From Bacteroidota bacterium (GTDB taxonomy: Bacteria; Bacteroidota; Rhodothermia; Balneolales; HLUCCA01), in assembly GCA_020832235.1 (NCBI GenBank), contig JAFIEZ010000002.1, positions 1 through 46,473 on the forward strand: a DNA stretch of 46,473 nucleotides. The letters run 5' to 3'. A program made the translations under genes and the position numbers. Each line of letters begins with the position of its first letter. The stretch's first letter is position 1. Positions 7,999 to 17,722 of this stretch are shown one piece after another. The notes below the pieces were generated by a model. That model did no database searches. It was not told the DNA's origin and saw only the letters and a list, made by a program, of their open reading frames with translations.

Positions 7999-8466
7999 TT
8001 ACTTGCGGAAATCGTATTTACAGTATCCATCCTCCGGACGGTACTCAAGCAGGCAACGCTCATGGGTTTCTTCGTCGGTGAATGTGAGGCGCACAACCTG
8101 CATTAGTTCCAGTTCATCAATTTCGGAGGGCCGAATCTCCAGGCCTGTAAGTGTTTTTTCGGGTAAAGATCGGAGCTCATTAAGGCGGGTATTCAGGAAG
8201 TCGAGATACTCTAGCGATGGTTTTCCGTCTTTGAGCCAGTTGGTGAGCAGGCTGTATACTACATGTCCGCAGTACCGAAGCTGTTCGGCCATTTCATTAC
8301 TGATATGGTGTTCGTCAACATGGCGGGAGAAAATGTATAATTTGATAGCTTTCTCAAAGAACTGCTTGTCATAGCCCTCCAGCTTGATACTGTTCACCAG
8401 TTCCGGCTCCTGCAACTGAGGTCGTAATCCAAATTTTTTCAACCAGCTAGGTATATATTTTTTCAT
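7999..8466 (-). CDS. Uncharacterised small soluble protein
   Basis: 155 residues, charged, no signal peptide. It is predicted mainly helical in residues 25-100 and ends in a beta-rich tail (MQVVRLTFTDEETHERCLLE). No recognised family. The start MKKYIPSWLKKFG follows directly on a non-coding repeat-containing gap shared with the divergent histidine kinase. No partner in an operon is seen. Confidence 0.65.
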   Translation of the reverse strand: MKKYIPSWLKKFGLRPQLQEPELVNSIKLEGYDKQFFEKAIKLYIFSRHVDEHHISNEMAEQLRYCGHVVYSLLTNWLKDGKPSLEYLDFLNTRLNELRSLPEKTLTGLEIRPSEIDELELMQVVRLTFTDEETHERCLLEYRPEDGYCKYDFRK

Positions 8467-8550
8467 GAGTTGGGAAATTTGTCATACAGACAAATCTATC
8501 AGGTTGTTATATTAGCGTCTATGTTCGAGCTATCCATTTCCGTATTCATT

Positions 8551-8664
8551 CATTATTTTAGCAATCCGTTATCGTAGCAGTAAACACCTTTCGCGTTCAT
8601 TGTTTAAGCACTCCGTTATTGCAGCAGCCTACACCTGTTGCGTTCCATATTTTTGCAATCCGTC
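8551..8664. repeat. 47-bp imperfect direct repeats, 2.4 units
   Basis: Units at 8551-8597 and 8598-8644 are each 47 bases and share blocks such as TCCGTTAT and TACACCT-like segments; a partial third unit at 8645-8664 keeps GCAATCCGT. They fill much of the 322-base gap between the divergent genes at 8466 and 8789. Nothing else is recognised in that gap. Confidence 0.6.
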
Positions 8665-8788
8665 TAAAGATACCCTTTTGCACACAACCATATTTGTTTT
8701 GCATCAGAAGTAGTTGTGTTGCCCGGCTGCCAACTGCGTATTTTTAGAGTCGGTTATGGTGACAATCAGAATTTTTCAATAAGAACTA

Positions 8789-10924
8789 ATGCATCTTCAA
8801 ACACGGTTTATCCTTTTTATCGGAATTATTCTTACTGCGGTTGCAGCGACGGTGTGGTTCGGAATTCGTCCGGCATACGAGTCGGCCATTCTTGCCGAAC
8901 GTATTACCATTATATCTGAGCAGCAACGGGAGCGCATTGAATTGGGCGAAGCTCAGCTAGGTTCCTGGACGGCAGTGCTCGTAGAAATCCAGGAAAACCT
9001 GCGACAAAACGGTGATATTCAGCAGAGTCGTATTCTCTTTTCCGGGTTTTCAACACTTATCCCCGAGCTCATCGGCCTTCGCTTAATCGACCAGAACAGC
9101 GGTGAATTTGTAGAGCTCCGGTCTGTTCAGAGTAACACCTTGCCGTCTATGAGCGGTGCCGAGCTCAGTCCACTTGGATCGCCTGCTTCTGCACAATTTG
9201 ACTCTGATGCAGCGACTAACCTATTCGTAGGCTGGGACACCGATTCGGGTTATCTCACATTAAGCTCCGTTTTTAATCTGGGTAACGAGAGCTATCGATT
9301 AATGGCCGTGTACAGCGACGAAGAATTCCGAAACACGTTACTCAGCGATGCCCTTGGTGTAGATTCCAGAACAGTCATTTGGCTGAAAGGGACTGAACGT
9401 GGGGTTGTTTCGGGCGGTGCGCTACCTGATACCCGCCCTGAGTATGAACCGGTTACCCGCTTTCGCGAGCTTTCGGTTGACGGTATGCAAACTATTGTTG
9501 TTTCTACCCCCATTGCTTCATTGCAAGCACTTCATGCGATGTATATTGATCCCTCCGCCATACGTGGACCCATCCGCCGTCTTTTCAGTCAGAGCATGAT
9601 GGTCTTGACTATGGTGTTTTTCACCTTAACATTGGCATCGCTGGTCGTTTTTAATCAGCTCAGCCGGCCTGTGCGCCATTTTCTGCAAGACATCCTGCCG
9701 ATGGCAAACTATGATTTCAGCAAACCGGTGCGCGCCAGTTCTGTTGCCGAGCTTCAGGAACTTACCTCTCAGATGGATCAGATACGCGAAAAACTGGCAT
9801 ATTACCAGCGTATTAATGTAGAGCAGATTATCACGAATCAGGAGCGCATTAACCTGTTGATGGAGTATGCCTCCGATCCTATTGCTGTATTTAATGGCAA
9901 TGGTGAGTTTACGTTCCGAAATAATCCTTTTGTGGATTTGTTTTTGCATGCCGATGAACCTGCCCCGGGGAGCATCCTGAAATTCGACGAGTCTCATTTG
10001 TTTATCTCGGTTAAAGAGTTGGAAAATCGGGAATATCGTATCAGGCCTCTGCTTGTGCGCAGTGAAGGCCGAGAGGTAAAGCTGATAAACGACGATAGTG
10101 AAAAGGTCTATTTCTACAATCAACAACGGGTGTCGGTATTTAACGAGGAGGGGAGCCTGGCCGGAGGATTGCTCATTTTATATGATCTAACCCGTGAGCG
10201 GGAGCTGGACCAGCTCCGAAATGATATGATCAATATCATTGTGCATGAGCTAAAAAATCCAATAGCGGGTATCAGGGGGCTCACCTCGGTGCTGATTGAT
10301 GATCCGGAATTTACCCAAGAAGAATTTGCCGAAATCTATGGACTTATTGACGACAGTGCGGCCTCCTTGCAAGAGCTGGTTGAGCGATTTATGCAGGTTT
10401 CACGTCTCGAGTCGAACCTGGCTAATGTGGAGTTTAATTCCGTTGATATGAGCTTGTTAGTGAAGGAAACGGCTGATGAATTGAGTATTTTGCTTAATGA
10501 AAAGTCACTGAAATTTAACCTCAAGCTCTCCGAAGAAATTCAGCCTGTGATGGCATCATATGAATTGCTTAAAGATGCTGCCCGGAATTTGCTCTCGAAC
10601 GCGATTAAATATGGTGGCAGAGACAGGGTTATTGATGTGGAAGTGAGGTTGGATGCATTCGGATATAACCAAACCGATTTATTGTTCTGTGTTACCGATT
10701 ATGGCTATGGAATTCCCGAGGAACACAGGGAAAACATTTTCAAGAAGTTCTATCGCATTAAAGAACACAACATGGAAAAAGGTACCGGCCTGGGACTGCC
10801 GCATGTGCGTGAAATTGTGCGCCTTCATGAGGGTAGTATACAGGTTGAATCTAATAAACAGATTGGCTCCCGTTTTACCATTCGAATTCCGTACAGACCC
10901 ATAGCAGGCGGTGATGCCAGTTAA
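8789..10924 (+). CDS. Membrane sensor histidine kinase (periplasmic sensor-HAMP-PAS-HisKA-HATPase)
   Basis: 711 residues. TM1 at about 5-25, a ~240-residue periplasmic sensor region, TM2 at about 269-290, a HAMP linker to ~340, a PAS domain about 365-470, then HisKA with the phospho-acceptor His (~485) in IIVHELKNP and HATPase_c with the N box (NLLSNAIKYGG), G1 (DYGYGIPEE) and G2 (GTGLGLPHV). It should autophosphorylate in response to an envelope signal. No response regulator lies next to it; the downstream genes encode a FecR-domain protein, a PKD protein and a Crp/Fnr regulator. The gap to the next start (11037) is about 110 bases. Confidence 0.93.
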   Translation: MHLQTRFILFIGIILTAVAATVWFGIRPAYESAILAERITIISEQQRERIELGEAQLGSWTAVLVEIQENLRQNGDIQQSRILFSGFSTLIPELIGLRLIDQNSGEFVELRSVQSNTLPSMSGAELSPLGSPASAQFDSDAATNLFVGWDTDSGYLTLSSVFNLGNESYRLMAVYSDEEFRNTLLSDALGVDSRTVIWLKGTERGVVSGGALPDTRPEYEPVTRFRELSVDGMQTIVVSTPIASLQALHAMYIDPSAIRGPIRRLFSQSMMVLTMVFFTLTLASLVVFNQLSRPVRHFLQDILPMANYDFSKPVRASSVAELQELTSQMDQIREKLAYYQRINVEQIITNQERINLLMEYASDPIAVFNGNGEFTFRNNPFVDLFLHADEPAPGSILKFDESHLFISVKELENREYRIRPLLVRSEGREVKLINDDSEKVYFYNQQRVSVFNEEGSLAGGLLILYDLTRERELDQLRNDMINIIVHELKNPIAGIRGLTSVLIDDPEFTQEEFAEIYGLIDDSAASLQELVERFMQVSRLESNLANVEFNSVDMSLLVKETADELSILLNEKSLKFNLKLSEEIQPVMASYELLKDAARNLLSNAIKYGGRDRVIDVEVRLDAFGYNQTDLLFCVTDYGYGIPEEHRENIFKKFYRIKEHNMEKGTGLGLPHVREIVRLHEGSIQVESNKQIGSRFTIRIPYRPIAGGDAS

Positions 10925-11036
10925 TGTTTAACTCACCTCCCCCGTAACTACCTGCTGCTACTATTAAGGGGCTCTAACAACACAAGTGTATTCAAGTGTG
11001 TATTTTGAGTCAAAATTTAGTTTCAAATTCTTATTT

Positions 11037-12839
11037 ATGCGTGTGTTGATTTACATGGTGCTTCTGTTGGTTGGCTTATCGGGGACGTATGCTGCGCCTC
11101 TTTATTCACAAAATGTGAATAATTTTATTGAGCTAACACAACAAGACACCCTCAACTTTCCGGCTTCGAGACTTTCAGAAGCGGCAGCAACGTATGCCGG
11201 AGGGGCTCAGAACTGGCCTATTATCAGTTATTTGGCCGATTACGATTCCCGTTCTAATCGATTCTCCATCTCTCCTGACCGGTTTCCAGACCTGCTTCGG
11301 TTCCGTGAGTCATGGCATCAACTTGAAGAAAGTCGGGCTACGTTCTCGCGACTTATTCTGGAAGGGGGACGCGTATTTGCCGCTGATGAACTGCTCGTCA
11401 TCGATTCCCTGTTAGTGCGGCACCGGCGCGAAGTAAGCGACGCTAATATCGATGGCAGCATTCAGGCCGCCAATCAAATCCGCCAGCGTATAGTCCAGGT
11501 AGACGAGCTTATAACTTCCCGCCGCAAGGCCGATATCGAAGCCCGCCTCGAACAAAAAACCGGTCAGGTAGATCGCCGGCAGGGTTTGCTTGCTCAGTGG
11601 AATCCAGCTCTTTTAGGTGAATTGTTTGCCCGCCAGGATGGTATTCGAACCGGGGCCGAGTCGCTCGCGCAACTGGTGTTTCTGGATGGAAGTGACGTCG
11701 TTCTGTATGAAAATACCACAGCTATTATCCGCCAGTCGCAGGTTGATCGATTAACGAATCGATCGGAAGTCGAAATCGAGCTTTCGAACGGAGGGCTGCT
11801 CACCCGACTTTCCACCGCCGCCCGAAATCAATCGGAATATACGCTCAACGCCGGATCGGCCAGCACGAATGTACGTTCCAATAACTTCTTCGCTGAAGCA
11901 GCATCAGCCGATCGGGTAAGTATGTCTAATTTTGATGGGGAAGTACTCGTACGCGCAGAGGCCGGACAAGTACTCTTGCAGGAAAATGAGGGTACCATCG
12001 TGGTTCGAGGTCGTGAACCCTTAGCCCCCATTCGCCTGCTGGTTGCCCCTGAACTCGGCTGGGCCAGTCAAGACTCCGTTATCTACAACGACAATGTAAT
12101 ACTTCGATGGGGGCGGGTAGACGGAGCGGAATTTTATGAGGTAGATGTTGCTTCCAATAGAACCTTCGATGCCGGACTTCGAACAACGCGCACCGGCGAA
12201 ACAAGGGTGGAGGTTACCCAAATTCCAACCGGTATCAGCTATCTTCAGGTCCGGGCCTTCGACGAAAATGGTCTGCGTGGCAACAACACCCGTCCTTTCA
12301 GACTGCTTCGCATTTCCACCGATGCTCCTCCGCCTATTATTCTGGACCAGCGCGACCGCTCGGTAATCTATTCCTTCGAGCGTGATTTCATCCTATCCGG
12401 AACAACCCAGCCAGGCGCTGAACTCACCCTAAATGGGGAGCCGGCAGCCATAGATGCTGTCGGTCGCTTTGCCCTGCCCATTACAATAGACGACCAGTTT
12501 ACAGCCCAGTTAACTTCCACCGATCCAGCCGGGAACACCCGCAGTATAACTCAGGCAATTCAGTATATTAACACCGATGCGTTGTTCAATATACGCTGGT
12601 CTGTGCCCGTAAGCGGTAACCGCGTGCAACGAGCACCCCGAATATTACTCAGCGGAACAGCGTATAGTTTCATGCAGGTGCATATACAAGCCGGCGACCA
12701 GTCCTGGCGCATGCCCGTTGGGGCAAACCGGTCGTGGAGTCGACAAATAACACCGGGAACCGCATCCGAAATCAAACTTATTTTCACCGATCGTACAACC
12801 GGCGAGGTGATCGCCGAACGAACCTACGAACTCAACTAA
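11037..12839 (+). CDS. Secreted FecR-domain protein with Ig/Fn-like C-terminal domains
   Basis: 600 residues. Signal peptide (MRVLIYMVLLLVGLSGTYAA). Residues about 40-190 are mostly helical and charged. Residues about 212-325 form a FecR-type beta-helix-like domain (VVLYENTTAIIRQ through the VLVRAEAGQVLLQENEGTIV repeat), normally a perisplasmic signal-transmitting module. Behind it are two or three Ig/Fn3-like beta-sandwiches (around 340-430, 440-515 and 520-600). A GTG 17 codons upstream keeps the frame open, but the ATG at 11037 starts directly with the signal peptide. There is no N-terminal anti-sigma segment, so it is a surface or periplasmic scaffold rather than a classical FecR. The next gene starts 20 bases on. 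Confidence 0.85.
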   Translation: MRVLIYMVLLLVGLSGTYAAPLYSQNVNNFIELTQQDTLNFPASRLSEAAATYAGGAQNWPIISYLADYDSRSNRFSISPDRFPDLLRFRESWHQLEESRATFSRLILEGGRVFAADELLVIDSLLVRHRREVSDANIDGSIQAANQIRQRIVQVDELITSRRKADIEARLEQKTGQVDRRQGLLAQWNPALLGELFARQDGIRTGAESLAQLVFLDGSDVVLYENTTAIIRQSQVDRLTNRSEVEIELSNGGLLTRLSTAARNQSEYTLNAGSASTNVRSNNFFAEAASADRVSMSNFDGEVLVRAEAGQVLLQENEGTIVVRGREPLAPIRLLVAPELGWASQDSVIYNDNVILRWGRVDGAEFYEVDVASNRTFDAGLRTTRTGETRVEVTQIPTGISYLQVRAFDENGLRGNNTRPFRLLRISTDAPPPIILDQRDRSVIYSFERDFILSGTTQPGAELTLNGEPAAIDAVGRFALPITIDDQFTAQLTSTDPAGNTRSITQAIQYINTDALFNIRWSVPVSGNRVQRAPRILLSGTAYSFMQVHIQAGDQSWRMPVGANRSWSRQITPGTASEIKLIFTDRTTGEVIAERTYELN

Positions 12840-12859
12840 CCGTTTTTACGCTGCGCAAC

Positions 12860-15800
12860 ATGGGGAAACACTACATCAACATGCAAAACCTGCTCATTGG
12901 AATGCTGCTGGTAATGCTCATACTCCCAACCCTAACCCAGGCACAGGAAGTTTACTTCTCCATATCCGGCAGAAATGTGACTGTTACTTCCGGCGACCGT
13001 ACCGGTCAGTACGATTATTGGTTCCGTCCGGCCGAGGGTGTCACCGCACCCCGCCCCGCCACCGTCGAAATATTTGATGCCGGCCTGGGCGGATTCGCCG
13101 ATGTTATTATCGGTCAGCCCAACACCGTAACCACTTACAGCCTGCATCGTTTCGACACCCTGTACGAACTTGGTCAACGCTCCATCGAACCCCGCTCGGC
13201 CACCGCCACTGCACTCGAATCGCTATCTGCCGCCAACGAGAGTCGTTTTTTGAACCGATGGGTACCCTTTTTTACCATGCATAACCGGGGCAGCGCCGAA
13301 GGCTATATCGTTCGCGTTTCTACAGATGATGGAAACGATGTGAACGACTTCCGTATTCGGTTAACCGGCGAAGGAGCCGCCGACTGGGAACTCATCACCC
13401 TAAACCTCTCGGTTGGACTTTACGAGTCGGGTCCTCAAAACCGGTTTCAGTTTCGTCCGCTTTGGAGTGATGTACCTCCACCGGTGTTCACGCTGGAAGG
13501 CGAGGAAGATAGTCGTGTATATCTGATGGATGCATTCGGCGATACCAGCTCGGTTGACCGCCCCTGGTCGGGCTGGCAGTCGACCCGTTTTGACCGGCCG
13601 AACACCTGGGCCGTTGAAATGACCGGATCTAACATGCGTATTAACAACCGGGTGTTAAAAGGTGTCGATGGCATTATTCCCTTCCGATTCGATCCTGTAA
13701 TTCTGAGCGAAGCCGAGGCCGGAACGCCCGAAGTTCGTCAGATTCCGGGAGGAGAATGCCTGGTTTACGGCCTGGAGGCTGTTTTTCGAGGATTTTCACT
13801 GGATGTTGCCAATGCACAATGGCACATCGACAATACCTCCTTCAACGGAGCATCCTTTCAGCATACTTTCCCTGATTTTGGTCGATATCCGTACCGTGTT
13901 CTGGTGCCTACCCGTGGCCGGCACGTACCTCAATTCGTTGCTGTACAGGGCGAGTTATTGGTGAATACGCCGCCATTTGCTCAGGTAAACAACTATCGCC
14001 CGATTGTTTCACCCGGGGAGCGCATTACGCTGGACGCTTCTATGTCGTTTGACCCGGAAGGTCGCGACCTGCAGTACCAATGGTTCGTAAACGGCGACTT
14101 CCGTGGCAGCAGTTCAACATTCACATTTTCCAGCAGTGTATCGGGTCGATATGACATACGTCTGGTGCTCAACGACAACGAACCCAACTCCAGCTGCACC
14201 GAAACGACCGAGTTTTTACCGATTGTGGTCAATACCCAGCCTTACGCTGAAATTCAATATAATCCGGTTATTGCCCGCGGGGTGGAGAATCGGGTCTCGG
14301 TGATCAACGATCTCGATGCCGATGGCGATGAGCTCACCTTTACCTGGGAGGGAGCGGGCGTTGTGGGAGCGGGGCGCGGCAGGGATGTGGCGATTTCGCA
14401 CGATGAGCCGGGTCTTTACACGGTCACACTGCGCGTGAACGATCAGACGGGCACGGCGAATGCCGAGTATGCTACGCAGGTTTCCTACAAAGTGAATGCG
14501 GCGCCGGTGCCGGACTTCACCTTGCCTGAGTTCCTTGCGCCGGGTCAGCCGTTGGCGCTGGATGCCCGTGGCAGTCGGGATCCTGATGGGGATGACCTCG
14601 CGTTTGCGTGGCAGTTGTCGGATGGAAGGCAGCTGAGCGGGGTATCGCAGGAGGTAACCTTTTCAACGCCCGGTCGCTACGAAATAACCCTCAGCGTTGA
14701 CGATGGGGAGAACGTGGAGAACTCGGTTCAAACCCTCACCCGCAGTGTGCATGTGAACGCCGCTCCGGTACCGGTCATCACCGCAACCGACTTCACTAAC
14801 AATCCGATCGTGGCATTTGATGCCGGTGAAAGTACCGACGCCGACCAGCAGATTGTTTCCTACGAGTGGGACTTCGGTGATGGGAACACCGCCTCCGGAC
14901 CCACTGTTACCCACACCTTTTCCGACCACGGAACCTATACCGTACAACTCACGGTGGATGACGGTACGAACGTACCCAACAGTCGCCAATCCGTTACTCA
15001 TCAGGTTCGGGTGAATAAAAATCCGATTGCCTCCGCAACCGGTCCCAACGTCGTTGCTCCGGGACAGTCCTTCCAACTGGATGCTTCCTCCAGCAGCGAT
15101 CCCGATGGCGGTCCGCTCACCTTCCGCTGGACCCGCAACGGAGAACTCATCGGTGAGTCGGCCACCCTGGATTTCAGCATCGACCGTCCGGGCATTCACG
15201 ATCTGGATGTCACCGTTCGAGACAACACGCCTTTCGAGGATGCCTCCGATAACACCACCGTTACCGTACGCGTAAACCATGCTCCCGTTATCGTATATGA
15301 TATGGCTCCACAGGTAACCGCACCCGGTCAGCCAACCACCTTTGATGCCACCCAAAGCTTCGATCCCGACAACGAAACACTCGACATACGATGGGAATTT
15401 AGCGATGGTATATCGTTGGATGGGGCTTCGGTTCAACGAGAATTCGGTGAGCCGGGAGAGTACTATTTTACCATTATTGCCGACGATGGGGAAGGTCTCC
15501 AGAACTCGATAACCACCGAAATGGGAAGTATTCGTGTAAATCAGGCACCCATCATTGTAACCGAACCGAGAATTCGGTCCAACGATATGACGGTGTTTCT
15601 GGATGCGTCCGACAGTTATGATCCCGATGGCGAGGAGCTCCGCTTTACCTGGACCCTCCCAGACGGCACTACCCGCAACGATGCTTCGTTCCGCTGGACG
15701 GCCCCCGAGCCGGGTGTTCATGCCATCAGTCTGAGGCTCGACGACGGTGAGGAATTGCCAAACAGCTCTGTCACCCAACGTATCGAAGTGCTCATCAATC

Positions 15801-17722
15801 AACCCCCGGTTGCCGTTGTTGAAGGACCGATACAATCCTGCACCGACCAGGTCATTATTTTCTCCAGCGCCCGTAGCTTCGATCCCGATGGCGACAGCTT
15901 CCGAACCCTGTGGGACTTCGGCGACGGTAATACCAGCCTGGAACCAAACCCAGTTCACAGTTACGATACTCCAGGTCGATTCACCGCCCGTCTCACCTTA
16001 GACGATGGATTCAGCGCTTCACCAACCGTGCAGGAGATTCCGGTTATCATTGAGGGCTCCCCTCAGGCCCGCATCCAGGCTTCCGAGTTTACCGTGTGTG
16101 CCAACAGTCCGATTACCTTCGATGGCAGCGGAAGTACCGATCCCAATGGAATGATTGGATCGTACAGCTGGGATTTCGGCGATACCAATAGCGCCGTTGG
16201 CGAAAAAACGACCCATCTTTTCACCCGTCCGGGAACCTACAGGGTAACCCTCACCATCACCGGATCGGGTACCGGGACCTGTCCGAATATTAGTCAGGCC
16301 ACGGCCCTGGTGACCGTTGTGGCCGCTCCGATGGCGCAATTTACCGTTCCATCCGTGGTGAGTCCGGGCGAGGCCATCGCTCTGGATGGCACCGATAGCG
16401 AGTCGGCCGATACCATTACCGAGGTGAACTGGACGGTCCGCCGCAACGGAGAGACCGTTACCACATTTACTGGCATGCGCAATAGCTTCACGCCACAAGA
16501 GCCGGGCCGCTACGAAATTGAGCTTGCCATCACCACCGACAATGAGGCTGGATGCAGTCTGAACAGTATTACCCGTGTTGTGCAAGTAAACGCTCCTCCG
16601 GTTGCGTCGTGGAATTTGCCGGAGTCGTGGGCGCAGCACGAACCGTTTCGCTTGTCGGCGGATGGAAGCACCGATGCCGATGGATTTATCCGTCGGTACA
16701 CGTGGCTGTTTAATGGCGAGGAAATCGGCGATGGACTCACCACGCCGCTGCCGACCGATACATACGGTACACACCGTGTAGAACTGATGGTGCGGGATAA
16801 TGCAGATGTTGCCAATAGCGTGGTCCGCCTGTCGGGCGAGGTTGTGATTAATCCTGCTCCTGAGCCCATGTTTACGTTGCCCGAAACGGTGTTTCTGGGT
16901 GAAACGGTGAATATTCGCGCTGCGGCAACAACCGATGCGGGTGGCAATGCGGTATCGTCGGTTTGGATGGTGAACGGTGAGGAACTGGCTCCGGGCGACG
17001 ACCGACTAAGCGCCGGCGGGGCAGTACTTCGATTTACCGCCAACGAGCAACGCTACGATATTGAACTGCGCCAGGATGACGGTCTGGGCTTGTCGAACTC
17101 CGTGCAGTCGGTGCGTAAGGTGCTGCCTGTGAGCGGGTTCAGGGTGCCGCGCGTGGCGTTGCCTGCAGTGGTGGTTGCCGGAACGGTGATCAGCGCGGCG
17201 AATCTTGATTTGCCGGCCGGGTATGTGGTGCTCGACTCGCGGGAGTGGGGCGCGGCGCAGGCGTTTACGCCGGGGGAGGCGCTGGTAGGTGAGTCCATGC
17301 CGGCGGAGCGGGTGAGGGCATCGCAGTGGCGTGCTTCGGTGGATGGGGAGCAGGGCTCGGGTCGGTTGTTTGTGGGGTGGCAGCCGCGGGGCGAGGATTC
17401 GCCGGTGCTGGCGGTGTTTGGTTTCGAGGTTGCGGTGGTGGCACCGTTACGTGCGGATGCTTCGCAGCTGGATGTGCGGGCGGCGTTTAATCCGGTGAAT
17501 AGCTCGGTGCTGGTGGAGGCTCCGGGGCTGAATCGCGGCTCGGAGGCTTCGGTTTCGTATGGGTGGCGCCGGGCCGGTTCGGGCGACCTCGTGGCGCGGG
17601 GTGGTGTGGCGCGGTTGGGCGTGGAGCGGGGTGTGAATCGGTTTGAGCTGGTTATCACCGATGATATTACCGTGCTCGGTCGACAAGAACTGGTGATTCC
17701 GGTCACCATCACGGTTGAATAA
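12860..17722 (+). CDS. Giant secreted protein with about 12-13 tandem PKD-like domains
   Basis: 1,620 residues. Signal peptide (MQNLLIGMLLVMLILPTLTQ, cleavage after AQA); the ATG at 12860 gives seven extra residues, and 12881 is an alternative. Residues 30-340 are a unique N-terminal region. From about 371 to 1418 run roughly 12 PKD/REJ-type domains of 85-90 residues, each with a proline entry (APVP, QPPV), an FDxxxSxDPDG core and a WDFGDG or equivalent strand. Residues 1419-1620 are non-PKD beta-rich. No T9SS sorting domain, LPXTG or lipobox is visible, so anchoring is unclear. Codon use changes within the gene: two segments (about 14280-14640 and 16590-17660) are much richer in G-ending codons. 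Likely adhesin or extracellular scaffold in an operon with the FecR protein and Crp-type regulator. Confidence 0.88.
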   Translation: MGKHYINMQNLLIGMLLVMLILPTLTQAQEVYFSISGRNVTVTSGDRTGQYDYWFRPAEGVTAPRPATVEIFDAGLGGFADVIIGQPNTVTTYSLHRFDTLYELGQRSIEPRSATATALESLSAANESRFLNRWVPFFTMHNRGSAEGYIVRVSTDDGNDVNDFRIRLTGEGAADWELITLNLSVGLYESGPQNRFQFRPLWSDVPPPVFTLEGEEDSRVYLMDAFGDTSSVDRPWSGWQSTRFDRPNTWAVEMTGSNMRINNRVLKGVDGIIPFRFDPVILSEAEAGTPEVRQIPGGECLVYGLEAVFRGFSLDVANAQWHIDNTSFNGASFQHTFPDFGRYPYRVLVPTRGRHVPQFVAVQGELLVNTPPFAQVNNYRPIVSPGERITLDASMSFDPEGRDLQYQWFVNGDFRGSSSTFTFSSSVSGRYDIRLVLNDNEPNSSCTETTEFLPIVVNTQPYAEIQYNPVIARGVENRVSVINDLDADGDELTFTWEGAGVVGAGRGRDVAISHDEPGLYTVTLRVNDQTGTANAEYATQVSYKVNAAPVPDFTLPEFLAPGQPLALDARGSRDPDGDDLAFAWQLSDGRQLSGVSQEVTFSTPGRYEITLSVDDGENVENSVQTLTRSVHVNAAPVPVITATDFTNNPIVAFDAGESTDADQQIVSYEWDFGDGNTASGPTVTHTFSDHGTYTVQLTVDDGTNVPNSRQSVTHQVRVNKNPIASATGPNVVAPGQSFQLDASSSSDPDGGPLTFRWTRNGELIGESATLDFSIDRPGIHDLDVTVRDNTPFEDASDNTTVTVRVNHAPVIVYDMAPQVTAPGQPTTFDATQSFDPDNETLDIRWEFSDGISLDGASVQREFGEPGEYYFTIIADDGEGLQNSITTEMGSIRVNQAPIIVTEPRIRSNDMTVFLDASDSYDPDGEELRFTWTLPDGTTRNDASFRWTAPEPGVHAISLRLDDGEELPNSSVTQRIEVLINQPPVAVVEGPIQSCTDQVIIFSSARSFDPDGDSFRTLWDFGDGNTSLEPNPVHSYDTPGRFTARLTLDDGFSASPTVQEIPVIIEGSPQARIQASEFTVCANSPITFDGSGSTDPNGMIGSYSWDFGDTNSAVGEKTTHLFTRPGTYRVTLTITGSGTGTCPNISQATALVTVVAAPMAQFTVPSVVSPGEAIALDGTDSESADTITEVNWTVRRNGETVTTFTGMRNSFTPQEPGRYEIELAITTDNEAGCSLNSITRVVQVNAPPVASWNLPESWAQHEPFRLSADGSTDADGFIRRYTWLFNGEEIGDGLTTPLPTDTYGTHRVELMVRDNADVANSVVRLSGEVVINPAPEPMFTLPETVFLGETVNIRAAATTDAGGNAVSSVWMVNGEELAPGDDRLSAGGAVLRFTANEQRYDIELRQDDGLGLSNSVQSVRKVLPVSGFRVPRVALPAVVVAGTVISAANLDLPAGYVVLDSREWGAAQAFTPGEALVGESMPAERVRASQWRASVDGEQGSGRLFVGWQPRGEDSPVLAVFGFEVAVVAPLRADASQLDVRAAFNPVNSSVLVEAPGLNRGSEASVSYGWRRAGSGDLVARGGVARLGVERGVNRFELVITDDITVLGRQELVIPVTITVE

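Noticed and set aside
14663-15958. 431-codon leftward frame inside the PKD gene
   Set aside because: It is antisense to an excellent signal-peptide plus PKD-domain frame; long antisense frames are expected in GC-rich repeat coding sequence.
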